Shown here: one piece after another, positions 17,117 through 26,934 of the stretch
How positions within the stretch are numbered: the first letter of the stretch is position 1
Layout: each line of letters opens with the position of its first letter
Assembly: GCF_018413645.1 (NCBI RefSeq)
Contig: NZ_JAHCDA010000002.1
Span: forward strand, 372,001-436,000
Length of the DNA: 64,000 nt
Direction: 5' to 3'
Source: Roseococcus pinisoli
Lineage (GTDB): Bacteria > Pseudomonadota > Alphaproteobacteria > Acetobacterales > Acetobacteraceae
The notes under the pieces: model-generated
Told to the model about the DNA's origin: nothing
Seen by the model: the letters and a program-made list of their open reading frames with translations, nothing else
Database searches by the model: none
Made by a program: the position numbers and the translations under genes

Positions 17117-18097
17117 GAGATCGACCTGGATATTGGCGGCACGGATCACTTCGGCCCACTTGGCCCTCTCCCGCGCCAGCCGCTCGTCGCCCTCGGCCGG
17201 CGAGGAGCCGACATAGTCGAAGCCCAGCTCCGCGAAGCGCGCGGCCACCGAGGGGAAGCGGGCGGCCTGCAGCACGGCGTCGTTCAGGCGCATGACCGGC
17301 CCGTCCGGCGTGGCCTTGGGCGCGACCAGCATGGCCCAGGTATAGACGTCGTAGTCGCGCAGCCGCGGGTCGCTCTCGGCCAGGGTCGGCACGTCGGGAA
17401 GCTGGGCGATGCGGTTCGCGACCATGGTGCCGAGCGGGCGGATGGCGCCGTTGCGGATATGCGGGGTCGCGCCCGGCACGTCGCAGAACAACACGTCCAC
17501 CTCGCCGGCCATCAGCGCGACGAGGGCAGGGCCCGTGCCGCGATAGGCGATATGCGTCATGTCGACGCCCATCTTCAGCTTGTAGAGCTCGGCGCCCAGG
17601 TGGAAGGGCGTGCCGTTGCCGGCCGAGCCGTAGTTCATCCGCGCGCCGCGCTCACGCGCCAAAGCGTGGAAGCCCGCGATGTCGCGCGCCGGGCTGTCCG
17701 CCCGCACCACCACGACATAGGGCGAGGTGGAGACGAGGCTGACCACGCGCAACGTCTCCACGGGGTCGAAGGGCATGGGCTGCTGCGTCAGCGGCGCCGT
17801 GAGGAAGGAGATGGACCCCATCAGCACCGTATGGCCGTCCGGCCGCGCCTGGACGACGGCGCGTGTGCCGATGGTGGAGCCGGCGCCGGCGCGATTCTCG
17901 ATGGTGACGGGCTGGCCCAGAACCTCGCTCATCTTCGGTGAGACGAGCCGCGCGCCGATATCCGGCGTGCCGCCGGGCGCGAAGGGGACGATCATGTTCA
18001 CCGGACGATCGGGCCAGTTCGCCTGGGCGAGCGCGGGCGCGGCCAGGCCGGCGAGGGGAAGGGCAAGCGCGGCACGGCGCGTGAGCGGGTGGGCCAT
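17114..18097 (-). CDS. Bug family (TTT) periplasmic substrate-binding protein
   Basis: A 327-aa binding protein of the tripartite tricarboxylate transporter type. A signal peptide MAHPLTRRAALALPLAGLAAPALAQ is followed by WPDRPVNMIVPFAPGGTPDIGARL, the family's N-terminal ligand loop, then IENRAGAGSTIGTRAV and the central MNYGSAGNGTPFHLGAELYK loop. No TctA/TctB membrane genes are nearby, as is usual for orphan Bug proteins in this lineage. It is first in a minus-strand operon with an SDR and an IlvD-type dehydratase; the ligand may be the sugar or organic acid those enzymes process (inference). Confidence 0.92.
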   Translation of the reverse strand: MAHPLTRRAALALPLAGLAAPALAQANWPDRPVNMIVPFAPGGTPDIGARLVSPKMSEVLGQPVTIENRAGAGSTIGTRAVVQARPDGHTVLMGSISFLTAPLTQQPMPFDPVETLRVVSLVSTSPYVVVVRADSPARDIAGFHALARERGARMNYGSAGNGTPFHLGAELYKLKMGVDMTHIAYRGTGPALVALMAGEVDVLFCDVPGATPHIRNGAIRPLGTMVANRIAQLPDVPTLAESDPRLRDYDVYTWAMLVAPKATPDGPVMRLNDAVLQAARFPSVAARFAELGFDYVGSSPAEGDERLARERAKWAEVIRAANIQVDL

Positions 18098-18256
18098 GGA
18101 CAGTTTCTCCCAAGTGTTGGCCGCGTTTTAGCCGAAGCGCGCCGAGGGGGCGAGGCATCAGCGCGAGTGACATTCGTGATCGCGACCGCGTAGGCTTCTT
18201 CCGCGCGGGAGTTCTGGCCCCGGGCCAAAGAACATAGACAAGGGGACTTCAGGACG

Positions 18257-19857
18257 ATGACAGTGCGACGTCGTGGACTGATGGGTGGCGCCCTGCTGGG
18301 CGCAGGGGCAGCCTCGAATTTCCTGCGCGCCGGGGATGCGCTGGCACAGGGCGTGCAGCCGCGGCGCGGCGGCACGCTGCAATCGATCCTCACGCCCGAG
18401 CCGCCGATCCTGCAGATCGGCGTGAACAACCAGGGCCCGACGCTGATCGTGGCGCCGAAGATGTTCGAGGGCCTGCTCACCTTCACGCCGACGCTCGAGC
18501 CCATCCCGGTACTGGCCACGAGCTGGACGATCAGCCCCGACAACAAGGAATTCGTCTTCAAGCTGCGGGAGAACGTCACCTGGCATGACGGCCGGCCCTT
18601 CACGGCCGAGGACGTCATCTTCTCGGTGATGAAGTTCCACATGGAGGTGGCGCCCCGCGCGCGCGCCATCTTCTCGCTCATCGAGACCGCCGAGGCGCCC
18701 GACCCGCACACGGTGCGCTTCGTGCTGAAGCAGTCCTTCCAGCCCTTCCTGCTGATGTTCGACGCCACAGCCTGCGCCATGGTGGCCAAGCACCTCTTCG
18801 ACGGGCAGGACTACCGCACGGCGCCGGCGGTGCAGCGGCCGGTGGGCACGGGGCCCTTCCGCTTCGCGGAATGGCAGCGCGGCAACTTCATCCGCCTGGA
18901 GCGCAACCCGACCTACTGGCAGGAGGGCAAGCCCTACCTGGACAACATCATCTACCGCATCGTGCCCGACAGCCAGAGCCGCCGCCTCGCCCTGGAATCG
19001 GGCCAGGTGCAGCTCACCTCCGCGAGCGACATCGAGCCCTTCGACGTGCCCGCGATGCGCAGCCGGCCCAACCTCGAGGTGAGTACCCAGGGCTGGGAAT
19101 ACTTCTCCCCTCTCTCCTGGGTGGAGCTGAACCACCGCGTGGCGCCGCTCGGCGATGCGCGCGTGCGGCAGGCCATGAGTCTGGCGATCGACCGCAACTT
19201 CATCGCCCAGCGCCTGTGGTTCGGCATCGGCAAGCCCGCGACCAACCCGGTCGCCTCTACGACGCGCTTCTTCGACCGTAGCGTGGCCCTGCCGGCCCAT
19301 AATATCCGGGAGGCCAATGCGCTGCTGGACGCGGCGGGCCACCGGCCGAATGCGCAGGGCGTCCGCTTCACCCTGAAGCATCTGGTCCTGCCCTATGGCG
19401 AGGTCTGGTCGCGGCTCGCCGAATACCTCCGCCAGTCGCTGCGGCAGGTCGGCATCGCGCTGGAGCTGGAGAGCACCGATGCCGGCAGCTGGGCGCGGCG
19501 CATCGGCAACTGGGAGTACGAGACGAGCGTGAACTTCGTCTACCAGTTCGGCGATCCGACGCTCGGCGTCGAGCGTACCTATGTCAGCTCCAATATCCAG
19601 AAGGTGACCTTCACCAATACGGGCGGCTACTCCAACCCCGAGGTGGATGAGCTCTTCGCCCAGGCGCGGACGGCCAGTACGGCGGCGGAGCGGCAGACGG
19701 CCTTCACGGCCGTCCAACGCATCCTGGTGCGGGACGTCCCGCAGATCTGGCTGATGGAGATGGCCTTCCCGACGATCTCCGACAAACGCCTGCGTAACGT
19801 GATCACCACGGGGCTCGGCGTGCATACCAACTTCGCCGACGTCTTCCTCGCTTCCTG

Positions 19858-19858
<1 letters not shown>
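18257..19858 (+). CDS. ABC transporter substrate-binding protein, family 5 (peptide/dipeptide type)
   Basis: Periplasmic solute receptor of 533 aa for a peptide, opine or similar ligand. MTVRRRGLMGGALLGAGAASNFLRAG...ALAQ is a Tat-like leader. The SBP_bac_5 fold is clear from FEGLLTFTPTLEPIPVLATSW, FKLRENVTWHDGRPFTAEDV near residue 100, and VRQAMSLAIDRNFIAQRLW. It begins a five-gene transporter operon: its stop overlaps the first permease start (TGATG). It is divergent from the Bug operon, with about 160 bp between. Confidence 0.93.
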
Positions 19859-20840
<982 letters not shown>

Positions 20841-20841
<1 letters not shown>

Positions 20842-21686
20842 TGCGGGACTTCTGGAGGCGCTACCGGCGCAACAAGGGCGCGGTGGTGGGGCTGGCGCTG
20901 CTGCTGCTGGTCTTCGCCTTGGCGGCCGCCGCGCCGCTCCTCTTCCCCGGCAGCCCCTGGGACATGGCCGGCGCGCCCTTCCTGCCGCCGGGTGAGATGG
21001 GGATGCTGCTGGGCACCGACAGCCTGGGCCGTGACGTCGCCGCGGGCATCGCCCATGGGGCGCGGATCTCCCTGATGGTGGGCGCCGTCTCCACGATTTT
21101 CGCGCTGGGGGTCGGCGTCTCGCTCGGCGCCATCGCGGGCTATCTCGGCGGCTTCGCGGATGACCTGGTGATGCGCTTCACAGAGTTTTTCCAGACGATC
21201 CCGAGCTTCGTGCTCGCCATCCTGCTGGTCGCGATTTTCACACCTTCGATCACCAGCGTCATTGCGGCCATCGCCATCGTCTCCTGGCCGCCGGTGGCGC
21301 GTGTGGTCCGCGCGGAGTTCCTGTCGCTGCGGGGGCGGGAATTCGTCCAGGCGGCGGAGGTGCTGGGCAAGTCGCGGCTCTCCATCGTGGTGGGGGACAT
21401 CCTGCCCAATGCGCTCTCGCCCATCATCGTGCTGGCCTCGCTGATGGTGGCCTCGGCCATCCTGCTGGAAAGCGCGCTCTCCTTCCTCGGCCTCGGCGAT
21501 CCGAACCTGATGACCTGGGGTTTCCTTATCGGTTCGGGCCGTAGCGTCATCCGGCTGGCCTGGTGGATGAGCGTCTTTCCCGGCCTTGCGATCTTCGTCA
21601 CGGTGCTGTCACTGAACCTGGTGGGCGAGGGGCTTTCCGATGCACTCAACCCCCGGCTGGCGCGGCAGCGGGGAGGCGCGGCATGA
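20841..21686 (+). CDS. ABC transporter permease (DppC-like)
   Basis: Second inner-membrane permease (281 aa), partner of the DppB-like protein. MRDFWRRYRRNKGAVVGLALLLLV is the usual DppC N-terminus, followed by LLGTDSLGRDVAAGIAHGAR and the EAA loop FVQAAEVLGKSRLSIVVGDI. ATG 20841 overlaps the upstream stop (TGATG). The reading frame extends upstream into dppB as an antiphase shadow and was not used. The stop overlaps the ATPase gene start (ATGA). Confidence 0.93.
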
Positions 21687-23287
21687 GGCTTCTCAGCGTC
21701 GAAGGCCTCACCGTGGCCCTGCCGCCCGGCGCGGATCGGGCGAATGCGGTGCAGGACATCTCCTTCAGCGTGGATCCGGGTGAGATCCTCTGCGTCGTCG
21801 GCGAAAGCGGCTCCGGGAAATCCATCACCGCCAATGCCGTGATGGGTCTGCTGCCCAAGGGCCTGCCCATCACGGGCGGCCAGCTGGTCCTGGAGGGGCG
21901 GGACCTGCGGGCCACCACGCCGGAGGCTATGCGCCAGCTTCGCGGCCAGCGGATGGCGATGATCTTCCAGGAGCCGATGACGGCGCTGAACCCGCTGATG
22001 CGCGTCGGCAACCAGATCGCCGAGGCCATGCAGGTGCACGGCGAAGGCGTCCAGGCAGCTCGCCGCGTGCAGGAGCTGCTGGCCGCCGTGAACTTGCCGG
22101 ACCCCGCGGCGATCGCGCGCAGCCATCCCTTCCGGCTCTCGGGCGGGCAGCGGCAGCGGGTGATGATCGCCATGGCGCTGGCGCTGGAGCCCGCGCTGCT
22201 CATCGCCGACGAGCCGACCACCGCGCTCGACGTCACGACGCAGATGCAGATCCTCAGGCTCATCCGTGAGATCCAGTCGCGGCGCGGAACGGGCGTGCTG
22301 TTCATCACCCATGATTTCGGCGTGGTGGCCGAGATCGCGGACCGTGTGGCGGTGATGCAGCACGGCCGGATCGTGGAGCAGGGGAATGCTGCGGAGGTGC
22401 TGAACAATCCGCAGCATGCCTATACGCGCGCGCTGATCGCGGCCGTGCCGCATGGGCGCGCGACCGCGCCGGCCACGCAGGTGGGGCAGACCGTGCTGGA
22501 GGTGAGGGGCGTCCGGAAGACCTATCGGCGCGGCGGCTGGTTCGGCGGCAGCGTGAGCGTCTCCGCGGTTAAGGAAGCCGACTTCACGCTGGCCCGGGGC
22601 GAGACGCTCGGCCTCGTCGGCGAGAGTGGATCGGGCAAGTCGACCCTGGCCCGCTGCGTGGTGAACCTGGTGGAGCCCGAGACGGGCGAGATCCTCTTCC
22701 ACGGCACCGATCTGCGACCCCTCAACCGGTCCCAACGCAAGCCATACCGCCAGCGCGTGCAGATGATCTTCCAGGATCCCTATGCCTCGCTGAATCCGCG
22801 CCGCACGGTCGGCGACGCCATCGCCGAAGGGCCGATCACCCACGGCACGCCGCGGGCCGAGGCCCTGGCCCGCGCGCGGGAGCTGCTGGCGCTGGTGCAT
22901 CTCGATCCCGGCGCGATCGACCGCTATCCGCACGAGTTCTCCGGCGGCCAGCGACAGCGCATCGGCATCGCCCGGGCCCTCGCGATGGGGCCGGAGCTGT
23001 TGATCGCCGACGAGCCGGTGAGCGCGCTGGACGTCTCGGTCCAGGCGCAGGTGCTGGCGCTGCTGGCGGAGCTTCGGGCCCGGCTCGGGCTGACGATGCT
23101 GTTCATCACGCATGACCTGCGCGTCGCGGCGCAGATCTGCGACCGGGTGGCGGTGATGCAGCGGGGCACGATCGTGGAGATGGGCGAGACGGCCCAAGTC
23201 TTCGGCGCGCCCGCCCATCCCTATACGCGCGAGCTGCTCGACAGCATCCCTGGCCGTGGATGGACGCCGCCCGCGACAGGAGGGTGA
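21683..23287 (+). CDS. Fused double ATPase of a peptide-type ABC transporter (DppD-DppF fusion)
   Basis: Cytoplasmic motor protein (534 aa) with two complete ABC domains. Domain 1 (about 1-265): Walker A GESGSGKS, signature LSGGQRQRVMIAM, Walker B LLIADEPTTALD. Domain 2 (about 275-530): Walker A GESGSGKST, signature FSGGQRQRIGIARAL, Walker B LLIADEPVSALD. Each half carries the oligopeptide-transporter C-terminal tail (NPQHAYTRALIAAVP and APAHPYTRELLDSIP). The fusion replaces the separate DppD and DppF proteins. Last gene of the transport operon; the ATG overlaps the DppC stop. Confidence 0.94.
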   Translation: MRLLSVEGLTVALPPGADRANAVQDISFSVDPGEILCVVGESGSGKSITANAVMGLLPKGLPITGGQLVLEGRDLRATTPEAMRQLRGQRMAMIFQEPMTALNPLMRVGNQIAEAMQVHGEGVQAARRVQELLAAVNLPDPAAIARSHPFRLSGGQRQRVMIAMALALEPALLIADEPTTALDVTTQMQILRLIREIQSRRGTGVLFITHDFGVVAEIADRVAVMQHGRIVEQGNAAEVLNNPQHAYTRALIAAVPHGRATAPATQVGQTVLEVRGVRKTYRRGGWFGGSVSVSAVKEADFTLARGETLGLVGESGSGKSTLARCVVNLVEPETGEILFHGTDLRPLNRSQRKPYRQRVQMIFQDPYASLNPRRTVGDAIAEGPITHGTPRAEALARARELLALVHLDPGAIDRYPHEFSGGQRQRIGIARALAMGPELLIADEPVSALDVSVQAQVLALLAELRARLGLTMLFITHDLRVAAQICDRVAVMQRGTIVEMGETAQVFGAPAHPYTRELLDSIPGRGWTPPATGG

Positions 23288-23572
23288 CGGGCGATGACAG
23301 CTATCACCCCCTCCCTTGTCGCCGGGCCTCCTGCTGGAGTGAGGGGCGGGCACCGACCGGCCTTCCGGATTCGCATTCCGATTCATTCCAATTTCCGATT
23401 CCCGCCTCCGGGCAGGGATAGGGCTTGGCCAGATGGGATAACGGGACCGCTCTTGGGACGAGCATGCCGAGGTTGCCAACAATCTGCGCGGCGGCGGGGC
23501 CGAATGTAGGGAGGTCGGGTGTCCTTGCTTCGGTCGAGATGAAGAAGGAATGCTTGTTCCGTAGAGAAAATG

Positions 23573-23600
23573 TTGACGATTAGAAGTGTGATCATAAAAA
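23573..23600 (+). promoter_or_regulatory. Candidate promoter of the GntR gene
   Basis: TTGACG, a 16-nt spacer and TAAAAA form a plausible -35/-10 pair in the AT-rich segment upstream of the GntR gene. The -10 lies inside the palindrome at 23589-23608. Confidence 0.4.
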
Positions 23601-23608
23601 AATGATCA
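23589..23608. promoter_or_regulatory. Candidate operator palindrome upstream of gntR
   Basis: TGATCAT, six A residues, ATGATCA: a perfect inverted repeat with 7-nt arms. It overlaps the candidate -10 element and lies about 125 bp before the regulator start, as expected for an autorepressor site. Binding by the adjacent GntR protein is inference. Confidence 0.5.
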
Positions 23609-23733
23609 TATTGCCTCGTCCGCACGTAATGGGGGATGAATTCGCCCCATCAGCGAGCCCTGGGTGAATTGATGATGTCTTGTGTGCTTCCATAATCCGG
23701 GAAAGAAGGGTCTTCGAAACTCCGGGATCAGGC

Positions 23734-24537
23734 GTGCGAAAGTTCTTCAATCCTTACCCTAAATATCTTCACATCCGTCGAATCCTCCTCGATCGCATCG
23801 AGAGCAGCATGCGCCTGGGGGATCAGCTGCCCACCGAACACGCGCTCAGCGCGGAATTCTCCGTGAGCCGGGAAACCATCCGCACCGCGCTGGCCGCGCT
23901 GGAGCAGGACGGCATCATCGAGCGCACCCCGGGGCGTGGGACCTTCGTCTCCGGCCTCCCGCGCCGGCGCCCGGAACGGCGCCTGACCGGCATGGTCGAG
24001 GATTTTCTCGCGCTCAATCTCGATACGGAAACGAAGACCCTGCAGGCCGGGCCGGGCCGCATTCCCCCCGCGCTGGCCGAGGAATTAGGCATCGATCCGG
24101 AGATGCCGCTCTTTCGCCTGACCCGCCTGCGCTACTTCGAGCGTCGCCCCTTCGCCTGGCATGACGGCTGGATGCTTCCCGCCATCGGGGAGCGTCTCCG
24201 GGCCATCGACCTCCGCCGGACCACGGTCGAGCGCGAGCTGCGTGACACGCTGAAGCTGACGACCTGGGAGGACCAGCAGTCCATCGAGGCGGTCGCCGCG
24301 GATATCCCTTCGGCGGAACTGCTGGACGTGCCGATCGGCGCGCCGCTTCTCTGCATGACCCGGCTCTACCTGCTCGAGGATGAGAGCTTCGGGCTGTACT
24401 TCCGCACGCTCTACCGGTCGGACCGCTACTACTACACGGTGAAGCTTGCGCATCCGCCGGCCGTCGGTCCGCGCCCGATGGCCCGGGGCTTTCCGATCCG
24501 CAGGCCCCCGGCTGCGCGCAAGTCGCCGGAGGCCTGA
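23734..24537 (+). CDS. GntR family transcriptional regulator (HutC/UTRA type)
   Basis: Cytosolic ligand-responsive regulator. N-terminal winged helix (YLHIRRILLDRI...LPTEHALSAEFSVSRETIRTALAALEQDGIIERTPGRGTFVS) spans about residues 8-75. A C-terminal UTRA sensor domain follows (about 85-235) with FRLTRLRYFERRPFAWHDGWM and CMTRLYLLEDESFGLYFRTLYR. I use GTG 23734 (267 aa, begins RKFFNPYPKYLHI); a TTG at 23680 would add 18 residues not typical of the family. It lies between the transporter operon and the penicillin acylase gene and probably controls one or both. Confidence 0.88.
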   Translation: MRKFFNPYPKYLHIRRILLDRIESSMRLGDQLPTEHALSAEFSVSRETIRTALAALEQDGIIERTPGRGTFVSGLPRRRPERRLTGMVEDFLALNLDTETKTLQAGPGRIPPALAEELGIDPEMPLFRLTRLRYFERRPFAWHDGWMLPAIGERLRAIDLRRTTVERELRDTLKLTTWEDQQSIEAVAADIPSAELLDVPIGAPLLCMTRLYLLEDESFGLYFRTLYRSDRYYYTVKLAHPPAVGPRPMARGFPIRRPPAARKSPEA

Positions 24538-24552
24538 GCAGTCCGGCCCGAT

Positions 24553-26856
24553 CTACGGGCGCAGGACCTGTCTCGCTTCCGCCTCGGCTTCCAGCAACTC
24601 CCAGCCGTAGCGCATGGGTGTCATCCTCGCCGCGGCCCAGGTCTTGTGCTGGTCCGTATAGTGCCTGCTTCCCGGATGACCCGAGGTGCCATGGAACACG
24701 GTCCAGAGGCTGTTCTCCCAGTCGCCGACGTCGAAGGCGTAGCGCGAGAGCGCGGCATAGGCCGTGCGCGGCCCGACCGGTGCGATCAGGCCATTGGCGA
24801 GGACGCAGTCGCCGTCGCCCCCCAGCGGCTCCGCCACCGGATCGAGCACGGAGGCTGCTTCGGGAAACAGCGCCGAAAGCGGGTGGGCCAGCTTGGGCCG
24901 GTGAACCTCGCCCCAGCTTTCCGGGACCGGGCCTTCGGCCACCTCGTCGAGGGCGGCCTGGATCGGGCCGTCCCAGCTTTCGCCCTTGAGGAGCCGGGTG
25001 TCGTTCTCCCGCAGCAGCGCCGGCAGGGTCCACCAGAGCTGCGCGAGCGGCGCCACGCCCGGCGCCGGCTGCAGGTAGGGATGCCGGCCCAGCGCACCGA
25101 GCCCGCTGACCGTCGCGAGGCGCCGGGTCAGCGCCAGGCGGAAGGCGATGTAGCGCGCCGCCGTGACCGAGGAGGCCGCCATCCTTCCGTCCCATCCGGC
25201 GATCTCCTGCCGGAAGGCCTCGGCCGCGCCGGAACAGCCCTTCAGGGCCTTCAGCCGGGCGACGAATTCGCCGGCCGGCTGGGACAGGGTGTCGCCATGG
25301 ATGGTGGCGGAGCCAGCGGGGCTGCGCGTCGCGGGATCGCCGGTGAGCAAGGCCGCCACGCGGCGTGCCCGGTAGGGGGGATGACTGTCGGTGAGCAGGT
25401 AGTCGGGGTGATCCTCATCCGCGATGCGGTTGTTGGCGGTGACGATGATCCCGCCCGCGGGGTCGTGCAGCACCGGCATTTCCTCCGGCGGGATCCAGCC
25501 CTTCCATTCGTGCTCGCCGGTCCAGCCGGGCATGGGCAGCCAGCCACATTCGCGGCCGCGCCGGGGCAGGCTCGCGCGCAGCAGCCAGCCGATATGGCCA
25601 TCGGTGTCTCCCGCCACGAGGTTGTGGTCGATGAGGCCCCAGCCCCGCGCAGCCTGGTAGAGCGACTTCACGCTTCCCGCCCGCAGCATGCGCGGCAGGC
25701 AGTCGAAGGAGAGGTCGGTCTCGGCGAACTGCACGCTCTTCAGCGCGAGCGCGTGGCCCGATGCCGGATCGCCCGCGATGACCGGGCCGTGCCGCGTCTC
25801 GACGACCTCAACTGCGCGCGGTGCCTCACCGCGGATCGCGACGTGTTCGACGCGCCGCGCCACCGGCTCCCACATGCCGCGGAACATCGCGTGCTGGGCG
25901 CCCGCGTCGAAGCGCTCGACATAGAGGTCGTGGATATCGGCGAAGCCGTGCGTGACGCACCAGGCGACCTTTCCGTTATGGGCGAAGTGCGGAAAGCCCG
26001 GCACGCCCGGCACGGTCAGGCCGATCGCATCGAATTCAGGGCAGGCGAGGTGGCCCTGGGCGTACATGTTGGGCAGCTCAAGCACGCGATGCGGATCACC
26101 GGCGAGCAGCGGCCGCCCCGTCGCGCTGAGCTCGGCGGAAACGGCCCAGTTGTTGCTGCCGCCGCCCGTCGCATCCGCCTCGGCGGCTTCCATCAGCGCG
26201 GTCACCGCCGGCGCCAGATCGGAGAGCGCGGCCGTCCAGCGTTCGGCTTCCGCGCCCTGGGGCAGGATGAGCAGGTCCTTGCCGCCATCGTCGTAGCGCA
26301 GGCTGCTCACGGCCTCGCCCACCAGCGGCAGCGCCGCCGCGCGCCAGAGCTTGAACCACACCGAGCCCATCAGCAGACCGAGCCGCCGCATCACCGCGAT
26401 GGTGTGCCAGCCTTCCCAGGGCTCGGGCGTGGCATCGAGCAGGCGATATTCGATCGGCACGGGGGCGCCCGAGGCCAGGAAGGCGTTCACGCCGGCCGCA
26501 TAGGCCTCGATCATCGTCTTCGCCTCGTCGCCGAGGGCCGCGGCGTCACGCCGGCTGGCAGCCTCGACGCCGAGCCGGCGCGAGAGCGCGTCGGCCGTGA
26601 AGGCGGAAGGGCCGAGCCATTCCGCGCTGCGCCCCAGCGCGCGGCGGCGATTGAGCTCCATCTGGAAGAGGCGGTCCTGCGCGTGGCAGAAGCCCTGCGC
26701 GAAGAAGGCATCGCGCATCGAGCCGGCGCGGATATGCGGAACGCCCAGTGAATCGCGCAACACCGTCACCGGGGCCTGCAGCCCGTCGAGTACGATCTCG
26801 CCGGTGAGGTCCGGTACCGCACGGCGCGCGGCTTCCCGCAGCTCTTCCTGATCCAT
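24553..26856 (-). CDS. Penicillin acylase family amidohydrolase (Ntn hydrolase)
   Basis: A 767-aa precursor expected to cut itself into alpha and beta chains and hydrolyse an amide bond of an acylated amine, lactone or beta-lactam. The N-terminal nucleophile is S234 in GGGSNNWAVSAE, where autocleavage would free the serine. Other family blocks: LGVPHIRAGSMRDAFFAQGFCHAQDRLFQME near residues 38-67, LLAGDPHRVLELPN, HNGKVAWCVTHG and GGIIVTANNRIAD. Unlike the periplasmic enzymes it starts MDQEELREAARRA with no signal peptide, so it is probably cytosolic. ATG 26856 has AAGGAA 5 nt upstream; the longer frame to 27240 overlaps the divergent gene and is rejected. Confidence 0.92.
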   Translation of the reverse strand: MDQEELREAARRAVPDLTGEIVLDGLQAPVTVLRDSLGVPHIRAGSMRDAFFAQGFCHAQDRLFQMELNRRRALGRSAEWLGPSAFTADALSRRLGVEAASRRDAAALGDEAKTMIEAYAAGVNAFLASGAPVPIEYRLLDATPEPWEGWHTIAVMRRLGLLMGSVWFKLWRAAALPLVGEAVSSLRYDDGGKDLLILPQGAEAERWTAALSDLAPAVTALMEAAEADATGGGSNNWAVSAELSATGRPLLAGDPHRVLELPNMYAQGHLACPEFDAIGLTVPGVPGFPHFAHNGKVAWCVTHGFADIHDLYVERFDAGAQHAMFRGMWEPVARRVEHVAIRGEAPRAVEVVETRHGPVIAGDPASGHALALKSVQFAETDLSFDCLPRMLRAGSVKSLYQAARGWGLIDHNLVAGDTDGHIGWLLRASLPRRGRECGWLPMPGWTGEHEWKGWIPPEEMPVLHDPAGGIIVTANNRIADEDHPDYLLTDSHPPYRARRVAALLTGDPATRSPAGSATIHGDTLSQPAGEFVARLKALKGCSGAAEAFRQEIAGWDGRMAASSVTAARYIAFRLALTRRLATVSGLGALGRHPYLQPAPGVAPLAQLWWTLPALLRENDTRLLKGESWDGPIQAALDEVAEGPVPESWGEVHRPKLAHPLSALFPEAASVLDPVAEPLGGDGDCVLANGLIAPVGPRTAYAALSRYAFDVGDWENSLWTVFHGTSGHPGSRHYTDQHKTWAAARMTPMRYGWELLEAEAEARQVLRP

Positions 26857-26934
26857 GGTATTCCTTGTCCTCCCTGGACGCATCTCTCTGAGATGAAATA
26901 CCCTTCCGCTCAAAGCGAACAGGGACGGAAATCG

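Larger units (their letters stand above)
23288..23733. other. Long intergenic region upstream of the GntR regulator
   Basis: About 450 bp with no convincing gene. The first half is GC-rich and holds GAATGAATCGG-like short repeats (ATTCGCATTCCGATTCATTCC). The second half is AT-rich for this genome and carries a candidate promoter and a palindrome described separately. A TTG at 23680 in frame with the regulator is an alternative start. Confidence 0.7.

Noticed and set aside
21140-23482. Long minus-strand frame (780 codons)
   Set aside because: Antisense to the fused ABC ATPase; low-complexity Arg/His/Gly-rich translation with no domain.
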